From: Flavobacteriales bacterium CG18_big_fil_WC_8_21_14_2_50_32_9
GTDB lineage: Bacteria > Bacteroidota > Bacteroidia > Flavobacteriales_E > Vicingaceae
DNA length: 6,533 nucleotides
Direction of reading: 5' to 3'
NCBI GenBank assembly: GCA_002770955.1
Contig: PCUH01000137.1
Location: 1-6,533, forward strand
Position 1 is the first letter of the stretch. Each line of letters opens with the position of its first letter. This document shows, in pieces, positions 1-6,532 of the stretch. Below the pieces are notes generated by a model. It saw only the letters and a program-made list of their open reading frames with translations, made no database searches and had not been told where the DNA came from. The position numbers and the translations under genes are program-made.

Positions 1-150
1 ATTATTTATAGAGAGCATAAAATGATTGAAATAATAACAGAATGGAAAAATAATGGAATAAAGTATAAGGATTTGAGAGTTAAAGTTTATGTATTATGGA
101 TTCTTTGTTTGATTCTTTTTATAGCTAGTTTTGTTCAAATAATAGGTTAG
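1..150 (+). CDS. C-terminal end of an unrecognised protein with a terminal membrane helix (partial at left edge, or a 42-aa small protein)
   Basis: The frame is open from the first base to the TAG at 148-150, giving 49 residues. I do not recognise the family. The first 28 residues are charged and hydrophilic, with several Lys, Glu and Arg. They are followed by a strongly hydrophobic stretch at about residues 29-48 (VYVLWILCLILFIASF and onward), which should be a single membrane helix ending one residue before the stop. An in-frame ATG lies at 22-24 with an AGAGAG purine run about 6 bases upstream, so this could be a complete 42-residue tail-anchored small membrane protein. Equally, because the frame is open to the edge, it could be the end of a longer gene. 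A 49-codon open frame with a coherent charged-then-hydrophobic layout in such AT-rich DNA supports real coding, but there is no homology evidence. Confidence 0.45.
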   Translation: MIYREHKMIEIITEWKNNGIKYKDLRVKVYVLWILCLILFIASFVQIIG

Positions 151-169
151 TGAGATGTTTTGCAGTATA

Positions 170-183
170 ATTAAGTACTTAAT
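170..183. repeat. Perfect 14-base palindrome
   Basis: ATTAAGTACTTAAT reads identically on both strands and lies 20 bases after the stop of the upstream frame. It has no T tract, so it is not an obvious intrinsic terminator. It could be a protein-binding site or an AT-rich coincidence. No second copy of this exact site is visible in the window. Confidence 0.4.
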
Positions 184-221
184 GTATGATTATGAATAAT
201 AAAATATTTTTTCTGTCGGTC

Positions 222-236
222 ATTTGTTGAACAAAT
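222..236. repeat. Inverted repeat, 7-base arms around one base
   Basis: ATTTGTT, then G, then AACAAAT form a perfect dyad. The spacing and size are compatible with a dimeric regulator's half-sites, but the site lies about 150 bases upstream of the likely promoter of the ATPase gene. A regulatory role is inference only. Confidence 0.35.
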
Positions 237-381
237 TCATTCTTTTTATTTAGAATGTTTGCTGCATACGATTTGCTAATGATAAATTCTTTTTCTCGTA
301 TTTTCTATCATCAGCTTGAAGTAATAAAATAAACTAACTTTTGGCTGGCAATAGATTTTATTTTAATTTGTCAAGATATTT

Positions 382-412
382 TTTGTCAAGTAAATATAAA
401 TTTATACTTTTG
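382..412 (+). promoter_or_regulatory. Bacteroidota-type promoter for the ATPase gene
   Basis: A TTTG box at 382-385 is followed after exactly 19 bases by TACTTTTG at 405-412. This matches the TAnnTTTG -7 element and the -33 TTTG box known for the primary sigma factor of Bacteroidota. Transcription would start near 418-420 and leave a leader of roughly 50 bases before the ATG at 472. The -33 box overlaps the second copy of the TTTGTCAAG direct repeat (367-375 and 382-390). Confidence 0.6.
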
Positions 413-413
413 T

Positions 414-425
414 TTATCATGATAA
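414..425. repeat. 12-base palindrome at the predicted transcription start
   Basis: TTATCATGATAA is a perfect palindrome placed directly after the -7 element, over the expected start site. A repressor bound here would block initiation, so it is a plausible operator for the ATPase gene. The role is inferred from position alone. Confidence 0.35.
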
Positions 426-471
426 TATAAAGTATATATTTATTTTATCAGGCAATATTAAAAATAGAAGG

Positions 472-1614
472 ATGTTTATTAGGAAGCAATTATTACTCGA
501 TGCTCAAGGCGAAAGTTTGTTCTTGTGGGGTGCAAGGCAAACAGGGAAAAGCACATTGTTAAAACAAATGTACCCGAACGCTTTATGTTTTGATTTATTA
601 ATGGCAGATGTATATCAACGCTTAATAACTAATCCAACCTTGCTCCGTGAAACAATTTTAGGTAATACCGATAAAAAAATAGTTGTTGTTGATGAAATTC
701 AACGAATACCTGAACTGCTGAATGAAATACATTGGATAATAACTAATACCAACACTCAATTTATTATGAGTGGTTCAAGTGCTCGAAAAATTTTACGCTC
801 AGGTGCAAATTTGCTTGGAGGCAGAGCGTTGCGTTATGAACTTTTTCCGCTTATCAGCCAAGAAATACCCAATTTTGATTTAATGAGAGCATTAAACAAT
901 GGACTTTTGCCTCGCCATTATTTAGCTGATAATCCTAAAAAAATGATTTCGGCTTATGTTGGTAATTATCTGAGAGATGAAATTGTAGGCGAAGCAAAAA
1001 TCAGAAATGTGCATGTATTTTCACAATTTTTAGAAGCCGCTGCTTTTAGCAATGGAGAAATGGTGAATTATGCCAATATTGCTGCTGATTGTGGTGTTTC
1101 AGCACCAACCGTTAAAGAATATTTTCAAATTTTACAAGACACCTTAATAGGAAGGTTTGTGCCAGCTTATCAGAAAAAACCTAAGCGCAGGGTAATAACT
1201 GCTCCTAAATTTTATTACTTTGATATAGGAATAGTTAATCATCTATTAAAAAGAGGAAACATTGAAAAAGGAAGTGAAATAGTTGGAAATGCTTTTGAAC
1301 ATTTCATCTATCAAGAGCTTTATGCCCATAGTAGTTATACTGGGTTAGATTATTCTATAAGTTATTGGCGAACAGCCTCTCAAATTGAAATAGATTTTGT
1401 TTTAGGAAACCACGAAGTCGCCATAGAAGTAAAATCTTCAGATAAAATAAATGAGCGACACCTCAAAGGGTTAAAAAGTTTCTCAGAAGAATATCAAGTA
1501 AAACATTCCATTTTAATTTGCAATGAAATTTTACCCAGAAAACATGGCAATATTTGGATTATGCCTTGGGCAATATTTCTTGAAAAACTTTGGGCAGGTG
1601 AGTTCATTAAATAA
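472..1614 (+). CDS. AAA-family ATPase with C-terminal DUF4143 domain (AAA_14/DUF4143 protein)
   Basis: A 380-residue protein of the widespread AAA_14 plus DUF4143 family, whose cellular role is not established. The N-terminal ATPase part shows a Walker A loop GARQTGKST at residues 20-28, a Walker B strand VVVDEIQR at 71-78 (acidic pair D74-E75), a sensor-like strand ending SGSSA at 100-104, and the LLGGRA motif at 114-119 that typically follows it. The middle (about 199-221) resembles a winged-helix segment with a V-S-x-P-T-V turn. The C-terminal part has E276, D308 (EIDFVLG) and E319-V-K321, spaced like the active site of the PD-(D/E)XK nuclease fold; whether it cuts DNA is unknown. Length is normal and no motif is broken. 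The ATG at 472 is the only in-frame ATG near the start. GAAGG touches it directly, too close for a classical ribosome site. It appears to be a single-gene unit with its own promoter. Confidence 0.9.
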   Translation: MFIRKQLLLDAQGESLFLWGARQTGKSTLLKQMYPNALCFDLLMADVYQRLITNPTLLRETILGNTDKKIVVVDEIQRIPELLNEIHWIITNTNTQFIMSGSSARKILRSGANLLGGRALRYELFPLISQEIPNFDLMRALNNGLLPRHYLADNPKKMISAYVGNYLRDEIVGEAKIRNVHVFSQFLEAAAFSNGEMVNYANIAADCGVSAPTVKEYFQILQDTLIGRFVPAYQKKPKRRVITAPKFYYFDIGIVNHLLKRGNIEKGSEIVGNAFEHFIYQELYAHSSYTGLDYSISYWRTASQIEIDFVLGNHEVAIEVKSSDKINERHLKGLKSFSEEYQVKHSILICNEILPRKHGNIWIMPWAIFLEKLWAGEFIK

Positions 1615-1723
1615 AATGAGCTATTACTTTATAAAATAGTCATTTATAAGATATAATGCTATTTCTTCATCTTACTAAAAGCTCTTTTTGTCTAAAATCA
1701 TAAAAAAAATCAACTTGTAATAT

Positions 1724-1731
1724 TATATTTG
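1724..1731 (+). promoter_or_regulatory. Candidate -7 promoter element for the transporter operon
   Basis: TATATTTG fits the Bacteroidota TAnnTTTG element. Transcription would begin near 1738, about 35 bases before the ATG of the solute-binding protein gene. No TTTG or TTG box sits about 19 bases upstream (the region is an A run), so the match is only half complete. Its support is mainly position in the gap before the operon. Confidence 0.4.
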
Positions 1732-1772
1732 TTGCCCGAAAGAAAACAAACGTATAAATTATTAAAAAAATT

Positions 1773-3560
1773 ATGAATATTAAGAATATACTTTCTATTA
1801 CATCTGTAATTTCAATAGTAACATTATTTTCTTGTGGAGGAGATTCTTCTGAAAAAAATGCGACTAATTCAGCTAATCAAAACCCTGTTGTTATAAGCCA
1901 TGAGTTATCTGATGCACAAATGTTAAATCCGATTAACTATTCAGATGCAGGTGCAGGCTATATTTTATCAAATATTTTTTATTCATTGCTAGAAATAGAT
2001 TTTAACACATTAGAATTAGTACCAGTTGTAGCAGAATCAAGACCTGAAATAGAAATAACAGAAAATGGAGGTATGCTCATTACTTACAAAATAAGACCTG
2101 AAGCTAAATGGGATGATGGCGAACAGATAACTGCTAAAGATGTTGAATTCGCTCTTAAAGTAATTAAAAACCCGAAAGTAGATAACTTAAATAACAAGCC
2201 TTACTACGAATTTATTGAGGACATGAAATTTTATGAAGATGATCCTTTAAAATTTACTTTTATCTGTAAAGATGTTTATATTTTAGCTGAAGTTCAAAGT
2301 GGAGATATTGATTTATTACCACGACATATTTATGACCCAAAAGGATTGATGGATGAATTTACTATAAAACAATTATCAGAAAACAATGAAGCGTTAGTAA
2401 CAAATCCTAAAATAACTGAATTTGCAACCGATTTCAATTCAGAGAAATACCAAAGAGACCCAAAATTTATTCAAGGTTGTGGACCATATTTGCTCAAAGA
2501 ATGGCAAACTGGACAAAAAATAACTATAGTTAAAAAAGAAAATTGGTGGGGTGATCAGTTAAAAGATAAAGGAATGTATTTTAACATTGCACCTCCAGAA
2601 ATTATCTATCAAACAATTAATGATCAAACAACAGCTAAAGAAGCACTTATTGCAGGTAAAGTTGATGTAATGAGAGGAATTAAGTCTAAAGATTTTCAAG
2701 ACTTACCTAAATCTAAAAAATTTACTAAAAACTTTGTAACTCATACACCAAACCAAATGGCATACACCTATTTGGGTTTAAATGTTCGAAAACCAATTTT
2801 TTCAGACAAAAGAACACGTCAGGCATTGGCTCATTTGGTTGATGTTGATAAAATGATAGATGTTGTAGTTTTAGGCTATGCAATTAGAGCAATAGGACCT
2901 ATTGATCCAGTTAAGAAAAAACAATTCAATAGCGATATTAAACCCTACGAGTTTGATATTGAAAAAGCAAAACAACTGCTAACTGAAGCAGGTTGGAAAG
3001 ACACCGATAATGACGGGATATTAGATAATGTTATTAATGGTAATAAAGTTAAATTTGAGTTTAATTACTTATACAATCAAGGAAATGATTTGAGAAAAGC
3101 TGTAGGATTACTTTTGCAAGAAGAAGCAAGAAAAATTGGGATAATTATAAATGTAATTTCTCAAGATTGGTCTATTTTCTTAGAAAGTACCAAACAACAT
3201 GATTTTGATATGTATTATGGTGCATGGATAAGTACTCCAATACCATCAGATCATAAACAAATTTATCATACAGAATCCTATAATGGAGGCTCAAACTATA
3301 CTGGTTTTGGAAACGATGAAACAGATGCACTTATTGACGCAATTCGTTTAGAGCTTGATGAAGATAAAAGAGCAATCTTGAATAAAAAATTCCAAGCAAT
3401 ATTACATGATGAATGTTCTTACATATTCTTGTATCATCCAAAAGAAAAAATAGCCATTCATAATAGATTTTCAAATGCAGAACCTAGTGTGATGCGACCT
3501 GGATACAGATTAAGCGGCTTTTCAATATCAAATACGCAACAACCTTCTGCTGTGAATTAA
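1773..3560 (+). CDS. Peptide/nickel-type ABC transporter solute-binding lipoprotein (SBP family 5)
   Basis: A 595-residue substrate-capturing protein, expected to sit lipid-anchored in the periplasm and deliver solute to the permeases encoded just downstream. The N-terminus is a lipoprotein signal: a short basic start, a hydrophobic stretch to residue 20, then LFSC with C21 as the lipidated cysteine, followed by a Ser/Asn/Ala-rich linker to about residue 36. Family 5 hallmarks are clear: WDDGEQITAKDVEFAL at 113-128, GCGPYLLKEW at 235-244, and YLGLNVRKP...FSDKRTRQAL at 333-352, where family members carry the N...PF.D.RVRQA signature. An acidic loop DTDNDGILD at 410-418 looks like a calcium site, a pattern I recall from other members. 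The substrate cannot be read from sequence; oligopeptides are the default. Upstream of the ATG there is only an A-rich leader and no Shine-Dalgarno. The gene is followed after 54 bases by the first permease gene, with no terminator between. Confidence 0.93.
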   Translation: MNIKNILSITSVISIVTLFSCGGDSSEKNATNSANQNPVVISHELSDAQMLNPINYSDAGAGYILSNIFYSLLEIDFNTLELVPVVAESRPEIEITENGGMLITYKIRPEAKWDDGEQITAKDVEFALKVIKNPKVDNLNNKPYYEFIEDMKFYEDDPLKFTFICKDVYILAEVQSGDIDLLPRHIYDPKGLMDEFTIKQLSENNEALVTNPKITEFATDFNSEKYQRDPKFIQGCGPYLLKEWQTGQKITIVKKENWWGDQLKDKGMYFNIAPPEIIYQTINDQTTAKEALIAGKVDVMRGIKSKDFQDLPKSKKFTKNFVTHTPNQMAYTYLGLNVRKPIFSDKRTRQALAHLVDVDKMIDVVVLGYAIRAIGPIDPVKKKQFNSDIKPYEFDIEKAKQLLTEAGWKDTDNDGILDNVINGNKVKFEFNYLYNQGNDLRKAVGLLLQEEARKIGIIINVISQDWSIFLESTKQHDFDMYYGAWISTPIPSDHKQIYHTESYNGGSNYTGFGNDETDALIDAIRLELDEDKRAILNKKFQAILHDECSYIFLYHPKEKIAIHNRFSNAEPSVMRPGYRLSGFSISNTQQPSAVN

Positions 3561-3614
3561 TTTATTAGATTTGTACCGAAAATTGAATAGCTAAATCAAA
3601 AGAACGCATAAATC

Positions 3615-5042
3615 ATGCTTAAATATATTTTAAAAAGAGTTTTAATTTTTCTTCCAACATTAGTAGTTATTTCCCTTTTAACTTTTGTGATAAGCATTAA
3701 TGCTCCTGGTGACCCTGTTGAGTCAATGTTGAATCAAAATGTTGGGGGAGAAGGACGTTCAGGAGAAAAATTAGCTAATGAAAAAACATACAATGAAAAA
3801 AGAAAAGAACTAGGGTTTGATCTTCCCATGTTTTATTTTTCAATCACAAATTCCACCTACCCAGATACATTACACCGGATTCCCAAAAAAGCTCATCGAG
3901 AAACTTTAAATAGACTTTCATTTGAATATGGCGTTTGGGCAAATGTATCCGCTTACTATCACGCATTACGAGCCTTAGAAAGTAAAATATTTGAGTTAAT
4001 GCCAAATGAAGATAACTCCTCAAAAATTAGAAACTTAAAAGATAACATCAATTTGTTATACATTAATTATGATGAGAAAAAAATGATGCAAACTATTGAA
4101 AATATTGAATTTGATATATTTAAAGATAGTAACATCAAACAAACTTGCGAAAACGACTTTTATGATTTTAAAAACAGTTATGAGCACATGCTCATTAATA
4201 AAAAAATTAGTAATAGATACAAACCTGTTTTTTATTGGTATGGACTAAACAATCAATATCACCGATGGATATCAGGTTTTTTAGTAGGTGATTTTGGTAT
4301 ATCCTATCAAGACAAACGACCAGTTAGTTCTAAAATTTTTGATGCATTAAAATGGTCAATGATTTTAAGCGTATTATCTATTTTTATAGCATATATTGTT
4401 GCAATTCCATTAGGTGTTAAATCGGCTGTTGATAAAGGAAAAACTTCCGAAAAAATTATTACTACCTTATTATTTTTATTGTATTCGTTACCTAATTTTT
4501 GGGTTGCCACTATGCTTATTCAGTATTTAGGTGATGGGGATGGTTTAGGTTGGTTTCCTACTCATGGTTTAGGTGATTTACCAGAATCAGCTCCATATTG
4601 GGACAGATTTTTTGAAACCGCTTATCATTTCATATTACCTTTATTTTGTTTAACTTACGCATCATTTGCTTTTATTTCCAGGCAAATGAGAGGCGGTGTT
4701 TTGAATGTGTTAGAAATGGATTATATCAGAACTGCCAGAGCAAAAGGACTTAAAAATAAAGTGGTTGTTTGGAAGCACGCTTTTAGAAACTCATTAATTC
4801 CTATCATAACATTATTTGCAAATATATTTCCCGCAGCTATCTCTGGTTCATTTATCATAGAAGTTATTTTTTCAATACCAGGAATGGGACAATTAACCTT
4901 ACAAGCAATTTTTCAGCGTGATTACCCTATAGTATTTACTGTATTAATGTTTTCATCTATATTGACATTGATAGGAATTTTAGTCGCAGATATTATGTAT
5001 GCCTTTGTTGATCCTCGAATTTCTTTTTCTAATAAAAAATAA
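3615..5042 (+). CDS. ABC transporter permease, OppB/DppB/YejB-like, with a large periplasmic insert
   Basis: A 475-residue inner-membrane channel subunit; typical relatives have about 305-365 residues. Membrane segments lie at about 9-29, 246-268, 282-305, 335-354, 396-419 and 439-464. The coupling (EAA) loop that contacts the ATPase is seen at 370-396: TARAKGL, then WKHAFRNSLIP, with G378 and P396. Family marks include APGDP after the first helix (30-34), GDFGISY at 225-231 and the ending DPRISF (466-471). From memory, the passages VAIPLGVKSAV, TARAKGL..., RDYP and DPRI.F resemble E. coli YejB more than DppB. The extra length lies between LGFDLPMFYFS (66-76) and the stretch before GDFG. That is about 130 mostly hydrophilic, helix-like residues facing the periplasm. 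The gene stops 6 bases before the next permease gene starts, so the two are surely co-transcribed. Confidence 0.93.
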   Translation: MLKYILKRVLIFLPTLVVISLLTFVISINAPGDPVESMLNQNVGGEGRSGEKLANEKTYNEKRKELGFDLPMFYFSITNSTYPDTLHRIPKKAHRETLNRLSFEYGVWANVSAYYHALRALESKIFELMPNEDNSSKIRNLKDNINLLYINYDEKKMMQTIENIEFDIFKDSNIKQTCENDFYDFKNSYEHMLINKKISNRYKPVFYWYGLNNQYHRWISGFLVGDFGISYQDKRPVSSKIFDALKWSMILSVLSIFIAYIVAIPLGVKSAVDKGKTSEKIITTLLFLLYSLPNFWVATMLIQYLGDGDGLGWFPTHGLGDLPESAPYWDRFFETAYHFILPLFCLTYASFAFISRQMRGGVLNVLEMDYIRTARAKGLKNKVVVWKHAFRNSLIPIITLFANIFPAAISGSFIIEVIFSIPGMGQLTLQAIFQRDYPIVFTVLMFSSILTLIGILVADIMYAFVDPRISFSNKK

Positions 5043-5048
5043 GAAACC

Positions 5049-6380
5049 ATGAATATGTTCAATCTTTTTAATAGAAAAGCAAGAGAAGAAAAAATCGTAG
5101 CAATGCAAAATAACAATGAAAGTTATTGGACTATTGTCAGGCAACAATTCTATAAAAACAGAATTGCTGTATTTTGTCTTCGATTGGTATTTTCCTTTGT
5201 ATTTATTGCCCTTTTTGCTGATTTTTTGGCAAATGAAAAACCCTTAGTGGCTAAATATGAAAACACACTCTATTTTCCTGTTTTTAAAGAATATGCTGTA
5301 GATTTAGGCATGTCTGACTGGCAACCTGAATTTCGAAATGTTTCATGGAAAGACCTTAACTATGATTTTGTAGTTTGGCCTTTAGTTCCTTATTTACCAA
5401 GAAACATTGATGTTATCAATACTTGGGTAGGTCCTTTTGATTCTCAAAATGTGGAATCTTCAAAATGGAAACATTGGTTAGGAACCGATGATTTAGGACA
5501 CGATGTGTTGGCAGGAATGATACATGGAACCCGAATTGCATTGTTAGTAGGTATTGTTTCTATGGGTATTGCTGCTTTAATAGGAATTTTCTTTGGAGCA
5601 ATAGCTGGATATTATGGTGATGACAAATTGAAAATGAACATACCCACTATAATAAGTTATGTATTAGGTTTTTTTATTGCTGTTTTTTATGCTTTTGGAA
5701 CTCGTTCTTACGTGTTAACTGATGCAATTGGAACATCTTTTGGGAGTTTTGTTGTAGAGTTGTTTTGGAGTATATTGCTTTTTGTTGCCATTATGGCTTT
5801 TTTTAGAGTCCTTGTTTTCTTTATTAACAAAATACCACTCAATTTTAAAAAAATATCTATTCCAATAGATATTCTAATAAGCCGATTGATTGAAATAGTA
5901 GTCTCTATTCCACAACTATTTTTAATTATTTCTATTGCTGCCGTAGTTGCTAAACCATCAATTTTCATTGTTATGGTAATTATTGGACTTACTACTTGGA
6001 CTGGAATAGCTCGTTTTACAAGAGCTGAATTTTTAAGAATCAGAAACTTAGAATTTATTGAAGCTGCAAGTGCGTTGGGTTATAAAGAATTGAGAATAAT
6101 TGTTAAACATGCTTTGCCAAATGCGTTGTCCCCCGTACTTATTGCTATTGCATTTGGAATCGCATCAGCGATTTTAATAGAATCTACCTTGTCATTTATT
6201 GGAGTTGGCGTACCAGCAGAAACTATCACTTGGGGTTCTATGCTTTCTAAATCTAGAGAAGTTTCTTCTGCTTGGTGGTTGGCAATTATTCCTGGGTTTG
6301 CTATTTTTATTACCGTAACTATTTATAATTTAATAGGAGAAGGACTTACTGATGCAATGAATCCAAAGTTGAAAAAGTGA
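5049..6380 (+). CDS. ABC transporter permease, OppC/DppC/YejE-like, with an extra two-helix insert
   Basis: A 443-residue partner of the preceding permease; usual relatives have about 300-345 residues. Order of parts: cytoplasmic N-terminus (1-38), first helix about 40-60, periplasmic loop to about 143, the hallmark GTDDLGHDVL at 145-154, then helices at about 162-188, 279-302, 305-323, 361-385 and 408-430. The coupling loop is textbook: EAASALG at 338-344 through KHALPNALSP at 353-362. The periplasmic loop with ANEKPL..KY...YFP..K.Y resembles, from memory, E. coli YejE. Between GYYG (187-190) and PIDILISRLIE (about 272-282) lies an insert of some 80 residues with two further helices, about 201-217 and 236-260. 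The Lys-rich flank at 261-268 implies that both insert ends face the cytoplasm. The start at 5049 is 6 bases after the previous stop; an alternative ATG two codons later (5055) is possible. Confidence 0.93.
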   Translation: MNMFNLFNRKAREEKIVAMQNNNESYWTIVRQQFYKNRIAVFCLRLVFSFVFIALFADFLANEKPLVAKYENTLYFPVFKEYAVDLGMSDWQPEFRNVSWKDLNYDFVVWPLVPYLPRNIDVINTWVGPFDSQNVESSKWKHWLGTDDLGHDVLAGMIHGTRIALLVGIVSMGIAALIGIFFGAIAGYYGDDKLKMNIPTIISYVLGFFIAVFYAFGTRSYVLTDAIGTSFGSFVVELFWSILLFVAIMAFFRVLVFFINKIPLNFKKISIPIDILISRLIEIVVSIPQLFLIISIAAVVAKPSIFIVMVIIGLTTWTGIARFTRAEFLRIRNLEFIEAASALGYKELRIIVKHALPNALSPVLIAIAFGIASAILIESTLSFIGVGVPAETITWGSMLSKSREVSSAWWLAIIPGFAIFITVTIYNLIGEGLTDAMNPKLKK

Positions 6381-6410
6381 AAGCATGAAAATGTGTAGTT
6401 TATTTCTTTG

Positions 6411-6450
6411 TGTCATTCAGAACGAAATATTAATAGGAGTTCGATTCTTA
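6411..6450. repeat. Possible degenerate copy of a dispersed intergenic repeat
   Basis: The stretch opens with TGTCATTCAGAACGAA and ends near CGATTCTT. From memory this resembles the TGTCATTCTGAnCGAA...GAATCT repeat scattered between genes in many Bacteroidota genomes. Only one diverged copy is in this window, so its repeat nature cannot be shown here. It lies about 30 bases after the stop of the last permease gene. Confidence 0.3.
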
Positions 6451-6532
6451 TTTTAAAATTTTGGTTTTCATTAAAGTTAATACGTATTTTATAAGCTGCA
6501 ATCCTTTCTACATTAATCCTTTTTCTTTCAAT
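6413..6532 (-). CDS. Possible C-terminal end of a convergent gene (partial at right edge)
   Basis: On the minus strand one frame stays open for 39 codons from the window edge to a TGA at 6415-6413. It encodes a Lys/Arg/Asn/Ile-rich tail (begins IERKRINVERIAAYK, ends LLLIFRSE). The other two minus frames close almost at once. The composition is unremarkable and I do not recognise it. Its last codons would lie inside the repeat-like stretch at 6411-6450, which either means a gene whose tail runs into a repeat or a chance frame. If real, it would close off the transporter operon with a convergent neighbour. Confidence 0.25.
   Translation of the reverse strand: MERKRINVERIAAYKIRINFNENQNFKIRIELLLIFRSE

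Larger units (their letters stand above)
151..471. other. Gene-free regulatory stretch upstream of the ATPase gene
   Basis: About 320 bases with no convincing open frame on either strand. The best minus-strand frame is about 26 codons, without a usable start. The stretch is very AT-rich. It holds a 14-base perfect palindrome at 170-183, a 7+1+7 inverted repeat at 222-236, and TTTGTCAAG twice (367-375 and 382-390, 15 bases start to start). It also holds a Bacteroidota-type promoter at 382-412 and a 12-base palindrome at 414-425. No GC-rich hairpin followed by T residues is visible after the stop at 150, so I cannot point to a terminator for the upstream gene. Confidence 0.6.

Noticed and set aside
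248..345. Minus-strand frame of about 26 codons in the upstream intergenic stretch
   Set aside because: It starts after a stop, has no start codon except one near its end, and is of a length expected by chance in AT-rich DNA.
1618..1689. Possible terminator after the ATPase gene (TTATAAA/TTTATAA stem at 1629-1649; GAGCT...AGCTC then TTTTT ending at 1689)
   Set aside because: The first is a 7-pair A/T-only stem with no T tract. The second has a five-pair stem and a loop of over 50 bases. Neither is a credible intrinsic terminator.
4307..4510. Minus-strand open frame of 67 codons
   Set aside because: It lies wholly inside the first permease gene, opposite a conserved membrane-helix region; it is a shadow frame with no family resemblance.
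4922..5116. Minus-strand open frame of 64 codons across the permease gene junction
   Set aside because: It covers the conserved end of one permease and the start of the next in antisense. Nothing supports independent coding.
5708..5968. Minus-strand open frame of 86 codons opposite the two-helix insert
   Set aside because: I considered whether the insert could be a separate antisense gene. The sense frame is continuous, topologically sensible and resumes the family signature, so the antisense frame is a shadow.
6479..6488. AATACGTATT palindrome near the right edge
   Set aside because: Only 10 bases and AT-rich. It does not adjoin any promoter that I can support.
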